Shown here: positions 1-5,986 of the stretch, one piece after another
Numbering within the stretch: position 1 is the stretch's first letter
Layout of the letters: the number at the start of each line of letters is the position of its first letter
From: Cytophagales bacterium
Lineage (GTDB): Bacteria > Bacteroidota > Bacteroidia > Cytophagales > Cyclobacteriaceae
Reading direction: 5' to 3'
DNA length: 10,850 nt
Assembly (NCBI GenBank): GCA_020063545.1
Contig: JAGUUF010000285.1
Span: 1 to 10,850 of the forward strand
The notes under the pieces: generated by a model
Seen by the model: the letters and a program-made list of their open reading frames with translations, nothing else
What the model was told of the DNA's origin: nothing
The model's database searches: none
Position numbers and translations under genes: made by a program

Positions 1-135
1 CCTAAAAGGGAAGCCCGACCTAAACCTAAGATGGTTGTACTATCCAAGCCACCGGCTCAACCACAACTTGACGAACTGGAGCTTGAAGCGATGGCACTCG
101 AACTCGAATTAGAACTATTAAACTTTGCAGCGTAA
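1..135 (+). CDS. C-terminal tail of an unidentified element gene (5' end outside window)
   Basis: An open frame enters from the left edge and stops at TAA 133-135, giving 44 visible residues. The tail begins with a basic, proline-rich stretch (PKREARPKPK), then PPAQPQ, then an acidic leucine/glutamate repeat (LELEAMALELELELL) that probably forms a short amphipathic helix. The stop overlaps the start of the next gene by one base (TAATG), so the two are probably translationally coupled in one operon. Nothing in this tail identifies a family. Confidence 0.6.
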   Translation, partial: PKREARPKPKMVVLSKPPAQPQLDELELEAMALELELELLNFAA

Positions 136-1760
136 TGATAACGGCTAATAATTATTTCAATGAAGTAGAGCGTATCGGTGTGGAGACATTGCCGGAGACG
201 CTCAAGAAAGGACATGACCTGGTTGTAAAGAGTACGAACAACGGAACAAGCTGGTCGAACTATCAGAACAGTGAAAGCATTCGCAAGGTGATTGACCTGT
301 ATTTTCAGAAGGTGAACGAGTATGTTTCTTCTACCAGTACAAAGGTAGTCAATGTTGAACCAAAGGATAAGGCGACAACGAAACAAAAACCTGCTAAACC
401 AAAAGCCTCAAAAGTAAAATCCTCAACACCCAGGAAACAGAAAGAAGCACCGCAGCAAAATGTAAAGCTTGTGGAGCACCTTCGTGAGGAGATAAAATTT
501 ATCAAGAGGTATATCGGTCTTCACAACAAAGTGAAAACACCTAACGCGGTTCTTGCTTTCATCAAGGCCCTTCAGCGGTCGATTGTTCAGAAGCTTATCC
601 GTAAGACTTCACCATTAGCCGATGAGATTGAAATGATACAAAGCAAGCTCGTCCAGGCTTATAATAAAATGAAGGGAGAAGAATCCTTTGCTATCAATGA
701 GAAGGATTTGAACCGTCTTGTTGCTATTGCAGGTGGAGAGAAAGTGTATCCCTCCATAGCAGTCATCAAGCGATTTATCGGATTGCAGGGTAAAGACGAT
801 GAAAAGAAAATAAACAGCTTTCTGAAATACCTGGAAAACCTGGCAGATAAAAAGAAAATCACAAAGGATGATCCGTATGCAGACAAGCTGAAAGCGATTT
901 ACAAGGCCATCAAACAGAGGACAAGCAGCAAAATTGCGATCAGCAAGGCCGAGCTTAACGGACTTGAGGGGATTGTAAAAGCATGCGGATGTAAAGATGA
1001 AGTTGGAAAGATTTACGATACAGGTGGAAAGAAGTTAAGGCAATGTAAGAAGCGCACGTATTCCGATGCCAGACGGGGAGCTTGTTCGCACAATCAGGGA
1101 TTAAACGGAGTATTAACGGCAGAGGAAATGGCAAACCGGAAGCTTGACTTGCTCAACTTCTTTTCGTTCTGGTATTCATTGTTCGGCAATCCTGCCCGAA
1201 ACTTTACCCTGATGCTGCATGGGGAGCCGCATAACGGAAAGACAATCTTCTTACTGAAGTTTGCGCAATTCCTAGCTGACAACTTTGGTGATGTGCTTTA
1301 TGTGTCATCGGAGGAGTTTGCTTCACCTACAATGACTAAAAAGGTGAACGAGTTTCTCAATCCGTTACCACAGCGGTTACACTTTGCAGAAAACCTGCAA
1401 GACCCGGATTTATCGCAATATCAGTTTGTGATTCTCGATTCGGTAAATGACTTAGGACTAAAGATCAATGAATATAAAGAGATAAGAAAAGAACATCCCG
1501 ATACAGCATTCATCTTCATCCTTCAGCACACCAAAGCAGGAGACTTCCGGGGAGGAAAAGATTGGGAACACATCGCAGAGATAGCCGGTGAAGTACACAA
1601 AGGAGTTGTCACTATCTCGAAGAACCGCTACGCTCCTAAAGCATCACTGGATTTCTTCAGGCAATTTGGAATCCAGTGGCAGGAGCCAATGGATAAACCA
1701 AAGTTAAAACCCTATCCGATTAATGGCGATATGGTGACAACGGACAATCAGCACTATTGA
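135..1760 (+). CDS. P-loop (RecA/RadA-like) ATPase with duplicated helical N-terminal module
   Basis: A 541-residue protein. The C-terminal third is a P-loop NTPase: Walker A GEPHNGKT at residues 363-370 and a Walker B strand FVILDS at 431-436. The spacing and the later 'FIFILQHTKAGDFRGGKDW' stretch resemble RecA/RadA/DnaB-type ATPases rather than AAA+ proteins (inference). Residues about 65-110 are a Lys/Pro/Thr-rich linker. Residues about 123-201 and 211-283 are two copies of one helical module (IKRYIGL versus IKRFIGL; ADEIEMIQSKL versus ADKLKAIYKAI; FAINEKDLNRL versus IAISKAELNGL). Between module and ATPase lie C284, C286, C304, C317 and H319, a possible metal site. It starts at an ATG overlapping the upstream stop and lies 36 bp before the holin gene. 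A DNA-processing role for the element is plausible; the substrate is unknown. Confidence 0.7.
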   Translation: MITANNYFNEVERIGVETLPETLKKGHDLVVKSTNNGTSWSNYQNSESIRKVIDLYFQKVNEYVSSTSTKVVNVEPKDKATTKQKPAKPKASKVKSSTPRKQKEAPQQNVKLVEHLREEIKFIKRYIGLHNKVKTPNAVLAFIKALQRSIVQKLIRKTSPLADEIEMIQSKLVQAYNKMKGEESFAINEKDLNRLVAIAGGEKVYPSIAVIKRFIGLQGKDDEKKINSFLKYLENLADKKKITKDDPYADKLKAIYKAIKQRTSSKIAISKAELNGLEGIVKACGCKDEVGKIYDTGGKKLRQCKKRTYSDARRGACSHNQGLNGVLTAEEMANRKLDLLNFFSFWYSLFGNPARNFTLMLHGEPHNGKTIFLLKFAQFLADNFGDVLYVSSEEFASPTMTKKVNEFLNPLPQRLHFAENLQDPDLSQYQFVILDSVNDLGLKINEYKEIRKEHPDTAFIFILQHTKAGDFRGGKDWEHIAEIAGEVHKGVVTISKNRYAPKASLDFFRQFGIQWQEPMDKPKLKPYPINGDMVTTDNQHY

Positions 1761-1796
1761 ATAAAATTTAATCGAAATACTAAACACAGTTCAAAC

Positions 1797-2279
1797 ATGG
1801 AGGCAGGTGAAGTTGGCAAGACTCCCGGAGTTGGGGGTTTTCTTTCAAAAATTCTTGGCACTGGTGCCAGAGCAACAATCGAATCAATCGGCAACACGAT
1901 TGACAAAATTGACAAATCGGACGAAAAGCTTGAGATGCAATTGAGGTACAAGCAATTGCTCATTGAGATTGAAGGTGCATACCTGAATTATGAAAATAAG
2001 TTACTGGAGAGCAGGTCACGGATCATTGAGACAGAGGCCAAAGGCGAAAGCTGGCTGCAACGCAACTGGCGTCCTGTGCTCATGTGCATCTGCATGTTCA
2101 TCGTTTTCAACAACTATGTTTTGGTGCCGTATTTCAATCTGCCTATAACAACCCTTGATGAGCACATCTGGATGCTGATGGATTTGGGTGTAGGTGGATA
2201 TGTGGCAGGAAGGTCGTTGGAGAAGATTAGTGAGAACTTGGGGCCTGTACTCTTTAATGTGAAAAAAAGAAAAGGTTGA
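1797..2279 (+). CDS. Three-TM holin of the gene-transfer-agent type
   Basis: A 160-residue protein resembling the '3TM holin for gene-transfer release' family, recognised by its conserved core: SWLQRNWRPVLM at about 84-95, a hydrophobic helix with VFNNYVLVPYF at about 103-113, then WMLMDLGVGGYVAGRSLEK at about 125-143. The N-terminal 80 residues form a soluble, partly coiled-coil region. Holins of this family make inner-membrane lesions that let a lysin or particles out. It follows the ATPase gene by 36 bp in the same direction and is probably co-transcribed. No lysin or spanin is visible next to it; downstream comes a convergent gene. Start: ATG 1797, with no clear Shine-Dalgarno, as is normal in this phylum. 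Confidence 0.8.
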   Translation: MEAGEVGKTPGVGGFLSKILGTGARATIESIGNTIDKIDKSDEKLEMQLRYKQLLIEIEGAYLNYENKLLESRSRIIETEAKGESWLQRNWRPVLMCICMFIVFNNYVLVPYFNLPITTLDEHIWMLMDLGVGGYVAGRSLEKISENLGPVLFNVKKRKG

Positions 2280-2304
2280 CGGTGAAGTAAATAAGCCCAC
2301 CAAT

Positions 2305-2329
2305 GCCTTTGACTTTTTTAGTCAAGGGC
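2305..2329. terminator. Hairpin between convergent holin and SIR2 genes
   Basis: A 10-bp stem with one G-T wobble (GCCTTTGACT / AGTCAAGGGC) and a five-T loop lies between the convergent stop codons and overlaps the last codons of the SIR2-like gene. It lacks a proper downstream T tract on either strand, so it may be a weak bidirectional terminator or a transcript-end stabiliser. Confidence 0.4.
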
Positions 2330-2884
2330 ACCTTTAACTTCCATCGTGTTAAAATTTATGACATCGTAGAATCCTTCAATTGGAAAAGGTACTGAGGGAT
2401 TAATATTTTTTATTCTTGCAGATTTAGGGATCTTCTTTAAAACATTATTTATGTGATCATCTGAGTACGAGTAACCAATGATTAAGACTTCTTCTGCTGA
2501 ACCAAAGTTCTCAACCATCCTGCTCATTAATGCGGAATACATATCATCACTCATTAACCTCTTTGATTTATCAATGCCAGTAATAAACCTAGGTAAAATG
2601 GTATTAGGAGGCATTTGAACAATTTTATCAGTTTTAATATCTATCCGAGCCGGATAATGCATTTCATCTCTTGTCTTAGGTTTAAAATAGAGGTATCCTG
2701 AATATGTGGGAACACCTTCTACTAAATCGTTCTTGACATACCTAATCATATCGATGGTTCCATGTATCTTAATGAGGTTAATTCCTTCGCTTGCGAAGTT
2801 ATCCTGAAATGTAGCAATAGGCTTTTTCGTATCAAAATGAATTAATTCAGTGTTCTCCTTTGAAAAGCCATCTCTGAACGCCAT
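2318..2884 (-). CDS. SIR2-like protein, C-terminal part
   Basis: A 188-residue open frame holding the second half of the SIR2 fold: KIHGTID at 39-45 with H41 as the likely catalytic base, and VLIIGYSYSDDHIN at 133-146, the conserved end of SIR2-like domains. The formal ATG at 2884 has no visible ribosome binding site and lies inside the upstream frame, so this is more likely the continuation of one broken gene than an independent gene. Confidence 0.6.
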   Translation of the reverse strand: MAFRDGFSKENTELIHFDTKKPIATFQDNFASEGINLIKIHGTIDMIRYVKNDLVEGVPTYSGYLYFKPKTRDEMHYPARIDIKTDKIVQMPPNTILPRFITGIDKSKRLMSDDMYSALMSRMVENFGSAEEVLIIGYSYSDDHINNVLKKIPKSARIKNINPSVPFPIEGFYDVINFNTMEVKGALD

Positions 2885-3468
2885 TCAGTCTTAATGAATA
2901 TTCTTTCAAGAACAAGGTCATGATTAGCGGTATGAATATTTACACAATCATATCTTTTCAGCAAGTCGATGAATTGTTGATACGCTGCAACCAATTCTCC
3001 GTCAGTTTTACTAGATTGAAGCAAGTCAGCTATCAGGTAATTTATCAAGTCAACTACCTTCCATTTTCCAAAGGAATTGAAATTATCAGTGTAAATTGCA
3101 TCAGTAGGCATGTCTGGGAATTTTTCAAAAAACTTCTTTTTAGCTTGTTCTACTAAAGGCTTAAAAAATTCGTCAGGTTGTTGTAAAATGAATGCATAAA
3201 AGTATTCGTAATTATTAAGTTCGCTGTTCAGCTTATTATATTCAGAAACAATTTCATTCATAATGAAGGGCATTGTCGGTACATCTGAATCGAGTGAGCC
3301 GTTGTGAATAAATATTTCACCCTTACCATCGGCCCAAAACCATTGAGATTCAAGCCGAACTAATTTATCAGTGAAATCCTGATTGAACTTTTTTGCAATG
3401 TTAGATGCCATTGGCAACCCCGCATTAAATGAAAAGCCAGCACCTAAGAGGATATTTAGTGTTTTCAT
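2842..3468 (-). CDS. SIR2-like protein, N-terminal part
   Basis: A 208-residue open frame with the nucleotide-binding GAG loop (G9-A10-G11) and the SIR2 'TxNHD' motif (T180 to D184). After residue 202 the family-like sequence is lost and six unrelated residues precede the stop, which places the frame break at or just before the T4 run. Alone it lacks the catalytic histidine segment and is unlikely to be active. Start ATG 3468; the DNA just upstream is very A/T-rich and follows the terminator of the preceding gene, so it probably has its own promoter. Confidence 0.65.
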   Translation of the reverse strand: MKTLNILLGAGFSFNAGLPMASNIAKKFNQDFTDKLVRLESQWFWADGKGEIFIHNGSLDSDVPTMPFIMNEIVSEYNKLNSELNNYEYFYAFILQQPDEFFKPLVEQAKKKFFEKFPDMPTDAIYTDNFNSFGKWKVVDLINYLIADLLQSSKTDGELVAAYQQFIDLLKRYDCVNIHTANHDLVLERIFIKTEWRSEMAFQRRTLN

Positions 3469-3502
3469 GAATGAAGTATATCTGTGGCCTATAAAAATAT
3501 AT

Positions 3503-3541
3503 AAAAAAAAACGAGGACAACCTTTAGATTGTACCTCGTTT
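3503..3541 (-). terminator. Intrinsic terminator after the zinc-finger membrane protein gene
   Basis: Read on the - strand, an imperfect 12-bp stem (AAACGAGG plus ACAA-type pairs, with one bulged base) is followed by an uninterrupted run of eight or more T. It lies just below the stop of the membrane protein gene and before the start of the SIR2-like gene, so it probably separates the two transcripts. Confidence 0.75.
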
Positions 3542-3583
3542 AAACTGCTTGCAATTATTCAGTGCATACTTCTTCCAACTATT

Positions 3584-4159
3584 CTATCTTGCAATGCTAT
3601 TTAATTGCCCGTTCAAAGATTTTGAACTCTCTGCTTCCTTTCTGTAATACTTATGCGCTTTGGAAATATGTCCATCCAACGACCTTTTATTTGGAAAGGG
3701 CCCTGCCTCACATTCAGGGCACCAGTATTCTATTTCCTTATCCTTATCTGCTTTTAACCGTTTGTAGAAAAGCTCGCTTAATTGCCATACAGCCAGCGAG
3801 TGACTAAAGCAAATCAGAAAGCTAATGGTGGTCAGCTTTATATTCGTGATCGTTGGTTCCTGGACTGCAAGAAACCAATGATCATAATAAAAAGCGTTAA
3901 GAAAAAAACTTACAACAGCGTAGAATTTTCCAGTTGTCCTGTATCCATTGATAATAAAGACCAGAATGATGAACTCAATCACACCAGCAAGGGCTATTCC
4001 ATACATCCAGTTTAGGATCGAGAATCCAAAAAAGGTCATGTCAAGGTGTTCAAGCTGCTTGAAAAGGTGCCCTGCATGTGGCACATAAAGTATGATTAGT
4101 ATAAGTGCTCCGTGAAAGACCACTTCTTTACTTTCGAGATAGGAGACGATTTTGTTCAT
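3584..4159 (-). CDS. Four-TM membrane protein with C-terminal C2H2 zinc finger
   Basis: 191 residues. Hydrophobic segments at about 12-28, 46-70, 78-98 and 107-130 predict four membrane helices. The 60-residue tail is hydrophilic and contains WCPEC at 146-150 followed by H164 and H169, that is C-x2-C-x13-H-x4-H with the 'S-L-x-x-H-x-x-x-x-H' pattern of a classical C2H2 finger. The tail is rich in Lys and Ser and is probably cytoplasmic. The gene follows the integrase by 35 bp in the same direction and ends at a strong terminator, so the two probably form one transcript. The family is not recognised. Binding nucleic acid at the membrane, or sensing or exclusion of incoming phage, are possibilities only. 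Confidence 0.65.
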   Translation of the reverse strand: MNKIVSYLESKEVVFHGALILIILYVPHAGHLFKQLEHLDMTFFGFSILNWMYGIALAGVIEFIILVFIINGYRTTGKFYAVVSFFLNAFYYDHWFLAVQEPTITNIKLTTISFLICFSHSLAVWQLSELFYKRLKADKDKEIEYWCPECEAGPFPNKRSLDGHISKAHKYYRKEAESSKSLNGQLNSIAR

Positions 4160-4194
4160 ATTAGTAATATTTAAGAATTGATTGAAAGATTAAA

Positions 4195-5439
4195 TTATTG
4201 TGCGGATGAAGACAACCCTGAGTTTGGCCTAAACTTATTCCGGAGCTTCTTCATATCCTCACTCACCTTCAAGTCCAATATCTTGGCATAATGCTGTGTT
4301 GTCTTCAGATTCCGGTGTCCAAGCATTTTGCTCACCGTTTCGATCGGTACGCCATTGGATAGCGTAACGGTTGTTGCGAAAGTATGCCGAGCCGTATGGA
4401 AGGTCATTTTCTTTGTGATGTCACAAGCGTCAGCAATCTCCTTCAGGTAGGTATTCATCTTTTGATTGCTAAGTACCGGCAATAACCTTCCTTTGTTCAC
4501 ACACTGAGGGTCATCTTTATAGCGGTCGAGAATCTCAAGTGCCTGGGGAAGCAGAGGGATCCTTGTTGCAGTATCGGTTTTCTGACGGCTTGTCCAAATC
4601 CATTTCTCACCATCAATGCCGGTGGTTATTTCTTCCCTGGTAAGTTTCTCAACATCGGCATAAGCTAAGCCCGTATAACAGCAGAAAATGAAAATGTCCT
4701 TCACCTGGTTCATGCGAGGTGCCAGGAATTTCTTGTTAATTATCCTGTTCAGTTCTTCTTCCACTAGGAAAGGACGCTCTACCTCCCGCTTTGTCATTTT
4801 GAATCCTACAAACGGATCGCGGTCGAGCCATCCGTTCTTGATGCAGATGTGAACAATCTTCTTAAAATTTGATAAATACTTGACAGTTGTGTTATGATCA
4901 CATTTTCGCTGAGACTTTAGCCAGAACTCATAATCGGCAATGAATTCGTAATTTAGTTTCTTTACGTCAATGTCCTCAATTTTGTATTTCCACTTCATGA
5001 ATTCCTGAGTGTGGCGAAATGAAGTCTCATAGCGCTCCAAAGTAAGGGGTGAGAATTCACGATTGACGAGAGCTTTCATTTGCTCGTTATGTTGCTTAAA
5101 AACTTCCATCAACATTCGTTGACGTTCGAGCGAAAGACCATACCATTTCACTTTCATGTTCTCAAGCGTCACGCCTTTTCCTTCATTCATCAACTCACGT
5201 TGATAATCGAACGCTCTCATCTTGAATGCATCAAGCATCTTATTAACTCGTCTCGCTTCTTCCGAATTAGTTTTCAGCTTTCCATTTTGGTCAGACCACT
5301 CATTTGGTCTCACGAAGATTTTGGTTGCTAACGTGAGTCGTTTATTCATGAGCGAAATTCTCATGAATACAGGTTTCAATCCATCATTGGTTGCCCTGTC
5401 TTTGCGAGCGAAAAACGCTACTGAAATTGTCTGTGTCAT
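4195..5439 (-). CDS. Tyrosine site-specific recombinase (integrase) of the Bacteroidota element type
   Basis: 414 residues, the usual length for this group. Residues about 1-95 form the arm-binding domain (start TQTISVAFFARKDR), about 105-205 the SAM-like core-binding domain, and 220-400 the catalytic domain. Catalytic residues seen: K287 (RQKTDT), H348-x-x-R351, H375 (LGH) and the nucleophile Y384 (QHYAK). The first arginine position (TGLR in most families) reads TGLAYADV, with A259, a substitution typical of Bacteroides integrases such as IntDOT of CTnDOT. The enzyme would cut and rejoin element and chromosomal attachment sites. It lies next to the 3' end of tRNA-Ser, the probable target, with a 180-bp control region between. 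It starts at ATG 5439, preceded by AAGGGAT. Confidence 0.93.
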   Translation of the reverse strand: MTQTISVAFFARKDRATNDGLKPVFMRISLMNKRLTLATKIFVRPNEWSDQNGKLKTNSEEARRVNKMLDAFKMRAFDYQRELMNEGKGVTLENMKVKWYGLSLERQRMLMEVFKQHNEQMKALVNREFSPLTLERYETSFRHTQEFMKWKYKIEDIDVKKLNYEFIADYEFWLKSQRKCDHNTTVKYLSNFKKIVHICIKNGWLDRDPFVGFKMTKREVERPFLVEEELNRIINKKFLAPRMNQVKDIFIFCCYTGLAYADVEKLTREEITTGIDGEKWIWTSRQKTDTATRIPLLPQALEILDRYKDDPQCVNKGRLLPVLSNQKMNTYLKEIADACDITKKMTFHTARHTFATTVTLSNGVPIETVSKMLGHRNLKTTQHYAKILDLKVSEDMKKLRNKFRPNSGLSSSAQ

Positions 5440-5620
5440 ATCCCTTAGTTTAATTGGTTAAAGTATCCAATTCAGGGTGCCGTAATCAAGATGTCCATTT
5501 AATGATAATGTTGATTATCAGCACGTTAACTCGATTTCGTAACCAGATTCCCGACTGGAGTCTTGGTTACGGATCGGTTACCAAGGGATTGTGATTTTTA
5601 GGTTGATTTTGGTTTGCTCC
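5440..5620. promoter_or_regulatory. Integrase upstream region with inverted and direct repeats (possible arm sites)
   Basis: This gap between the integrase start and the tRNA terminator has no gene. It holds a perfect inverted repeat TGATAAT-GTTG-ATTATCA at 5503-5520; an inverted pair CGTAACCA 5538-5545 / TGGTTACG 5564-5571; and a further GGTTAC at 5576-5581, 11 bp from the previous copy, about one helical turn. On the - strand a TACTTTAA box with an upstream TTG is a weak match to the phylum's -7/-33 promoter. Repeats of this sort beside an integrase gene often bind the integrase arm domain, an excisionase or a repressor (inference). Confidence 0.4.
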
Positions 5621-5660
5621 AAAAAAAAAAACCTCGAAATCGTGAGGATTTCGAGGTTTT
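5619..5660 (-). terminator. Strong intrinsic terminator of tRNA-Ser
   Basis: A perfect 13-bp stem (AAACCTCGAAATC / GATTTCGAGGTTT) with a five-base loop. On the - strand it is followed by ten or more T and lies 24 bp below the tRNA 3' end. TTTTGATTTT on the other side could also make it work on the + strand and shield the tRNA from element transcription. Confidence 0.9.
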
Positions 5661-5683
5661 GATTTTGTTTGAATTTTGATTCG

Positions 5684-5770
5684 CAGAGGAGGAGGGATTC
5701 GAACCCCCGAGCCCCGTGAAGGGCTGCCGGTTTTCAAGACCGGTGCAATCAACCGCTCTGCCACTCCTCT
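5684..5770 (-). tRNA. tRNA-Ser (anticodon UGA)
   Basis: An 87-nt class II tRNA. Acceptor stem AGAGGAG / CTCCTCT with discriminator G, anticodon stem CCGGT / ACCGG with loop CTTGAAA (anticodon TGA at 5736-5734), a long variable arm (CAGCCCTTCACGGGGCT region), and T arm GGGGG-TTCGAAT-CCCTC. The 3' CCA is not encoded: the sequence after the discriminator is CGA. The gene is intact although the integrase lies beside its 3' end, as is usual when an element restores the tRNA on integration. Its own terminator follows directly. Confidence 0.95.
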
Positions 5771-5827
5771 GTATTAATTTTTTCCCTCACTAACCAAAAA
5801 GTTAATCAAAGCACAACGACCATTAAT

Positions 5828-5876
5828 GCTGCCGGTTTTTGCCGAAGGCATCCCTTCGGGGCAAGACCGGTGCAAT
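5828..5876 (-). repeat. tRNA-Ser anticodon-arm copy split by a 22-nt hairpin insert
   Basis: Bases 5828-5839 and 5862-5876 match 12 and 15 consecutive bases of the tRNA-Ser gene (5723-5734 and 5735-5749), which are adjacent there. Between them 22 bases are inserted, containing a perfect 7-bp inverted repeat CCGAAGG-CATC-CCTTCGG (5842-5859). The insert falls between anticodon positions 35 and 36. The match stops on both sides of the anticodon arm, so this is not a complete tRNA. The whole piece can fold into one long imperfect hairpin. It could be a tRNA-derived palindromic repeat, a relic of an integration event, or an attachment-like site. Confidence 0.7.
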
Positions 5877-5986
5877 TCCCAAATGGATGGCTTTACCAAC
5901 AACCGCCCCCAATTTCTCTACATCAACCGGCCGTTTAAATTTCGGCCTGCAAATCTATACGATTAATACGGTACTGCCAAGCCTCC

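Larger units (their letters stand above)
2318..3468 (-). pseudogene. SIR2-like (NAD-binding) protein gene split by a one-base frameshift
   Basis: The two halves together have every hallmark of the bacterial SIR2-like domain used in anti-phage defence. The N half has LLGAGFSFNAGLP at 7-19 and HTANHDLVLE at 179-188. The C half has LIKIHGTID, with the catalytic-type histidine, and VLIIGYSYSDDHIN. They lie in different frames and overlap by 43 bp. Adding one base to the A4 run at 2863-2866 (T4 on the coding strand) would join them into one product of 383 residues, the expected size of a single-domain SIR2-like protein. Such proteins typically hydrolyse NAD+ when a phage is sensed (family knowledge). 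The gene sits in a cargo position beside the holin. It could be a decayed gene, a sequencing error, or a frameshifting/phase-variable gene. Confidence 0.75.
1..5683. mobile_element. One end of an integrated prophage-like element at tRNA-Ser
   Basis: This region runs from the left window edge to the 3' end of the tRNA-Ser gene. It carries a tyrosine integrase transcribed away from the tRNA, a GTA-type holin, a P-loop ATPase, and likely cargo genes (SIR2-like, membrane zinc finger). An integrase next to the 3' end of an intact tRNA gene is the classic layout of a tRNA-targeting element. The SIR2 stretch is visibly richer in A/T than the chromosome side. No second copy of the tRNA 3' end is present in the window, so the far attachment site is outside it and the exact crossover point cannot be fixed. 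No capsid, terminase or relaxase gene is visible, so prophage, phage satellite or integrative element cannot be told apart. Confidence 0.65.

Noticed and set aside
57..386. Antisense open frame of 109 codons ending in a poly-serine stretch
   Set aside because: It overlaps the start of the ATPase gene on the other strand, and its serine run is only the complement of the acidic Glu/Leu repeat region. There is no start signal or family resemblance.
2863..2866. Programmed -1 ribosomal frameshifting at the T4 run of the SIR2-like gene
   Set aside because: There is no canonical slippery heptamer and no obvious stimulatory pseudoknot seen by eye, so mutation or read error is simpler; not fully excluded.
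5929..5947. GGCCG-TTTAAATTT-CGGCC as terminator of the repeat-protein gene
   Set aside because: Only a 5-bp secure stem and no T run follows on the - strand, so it is not supported as a terminator.
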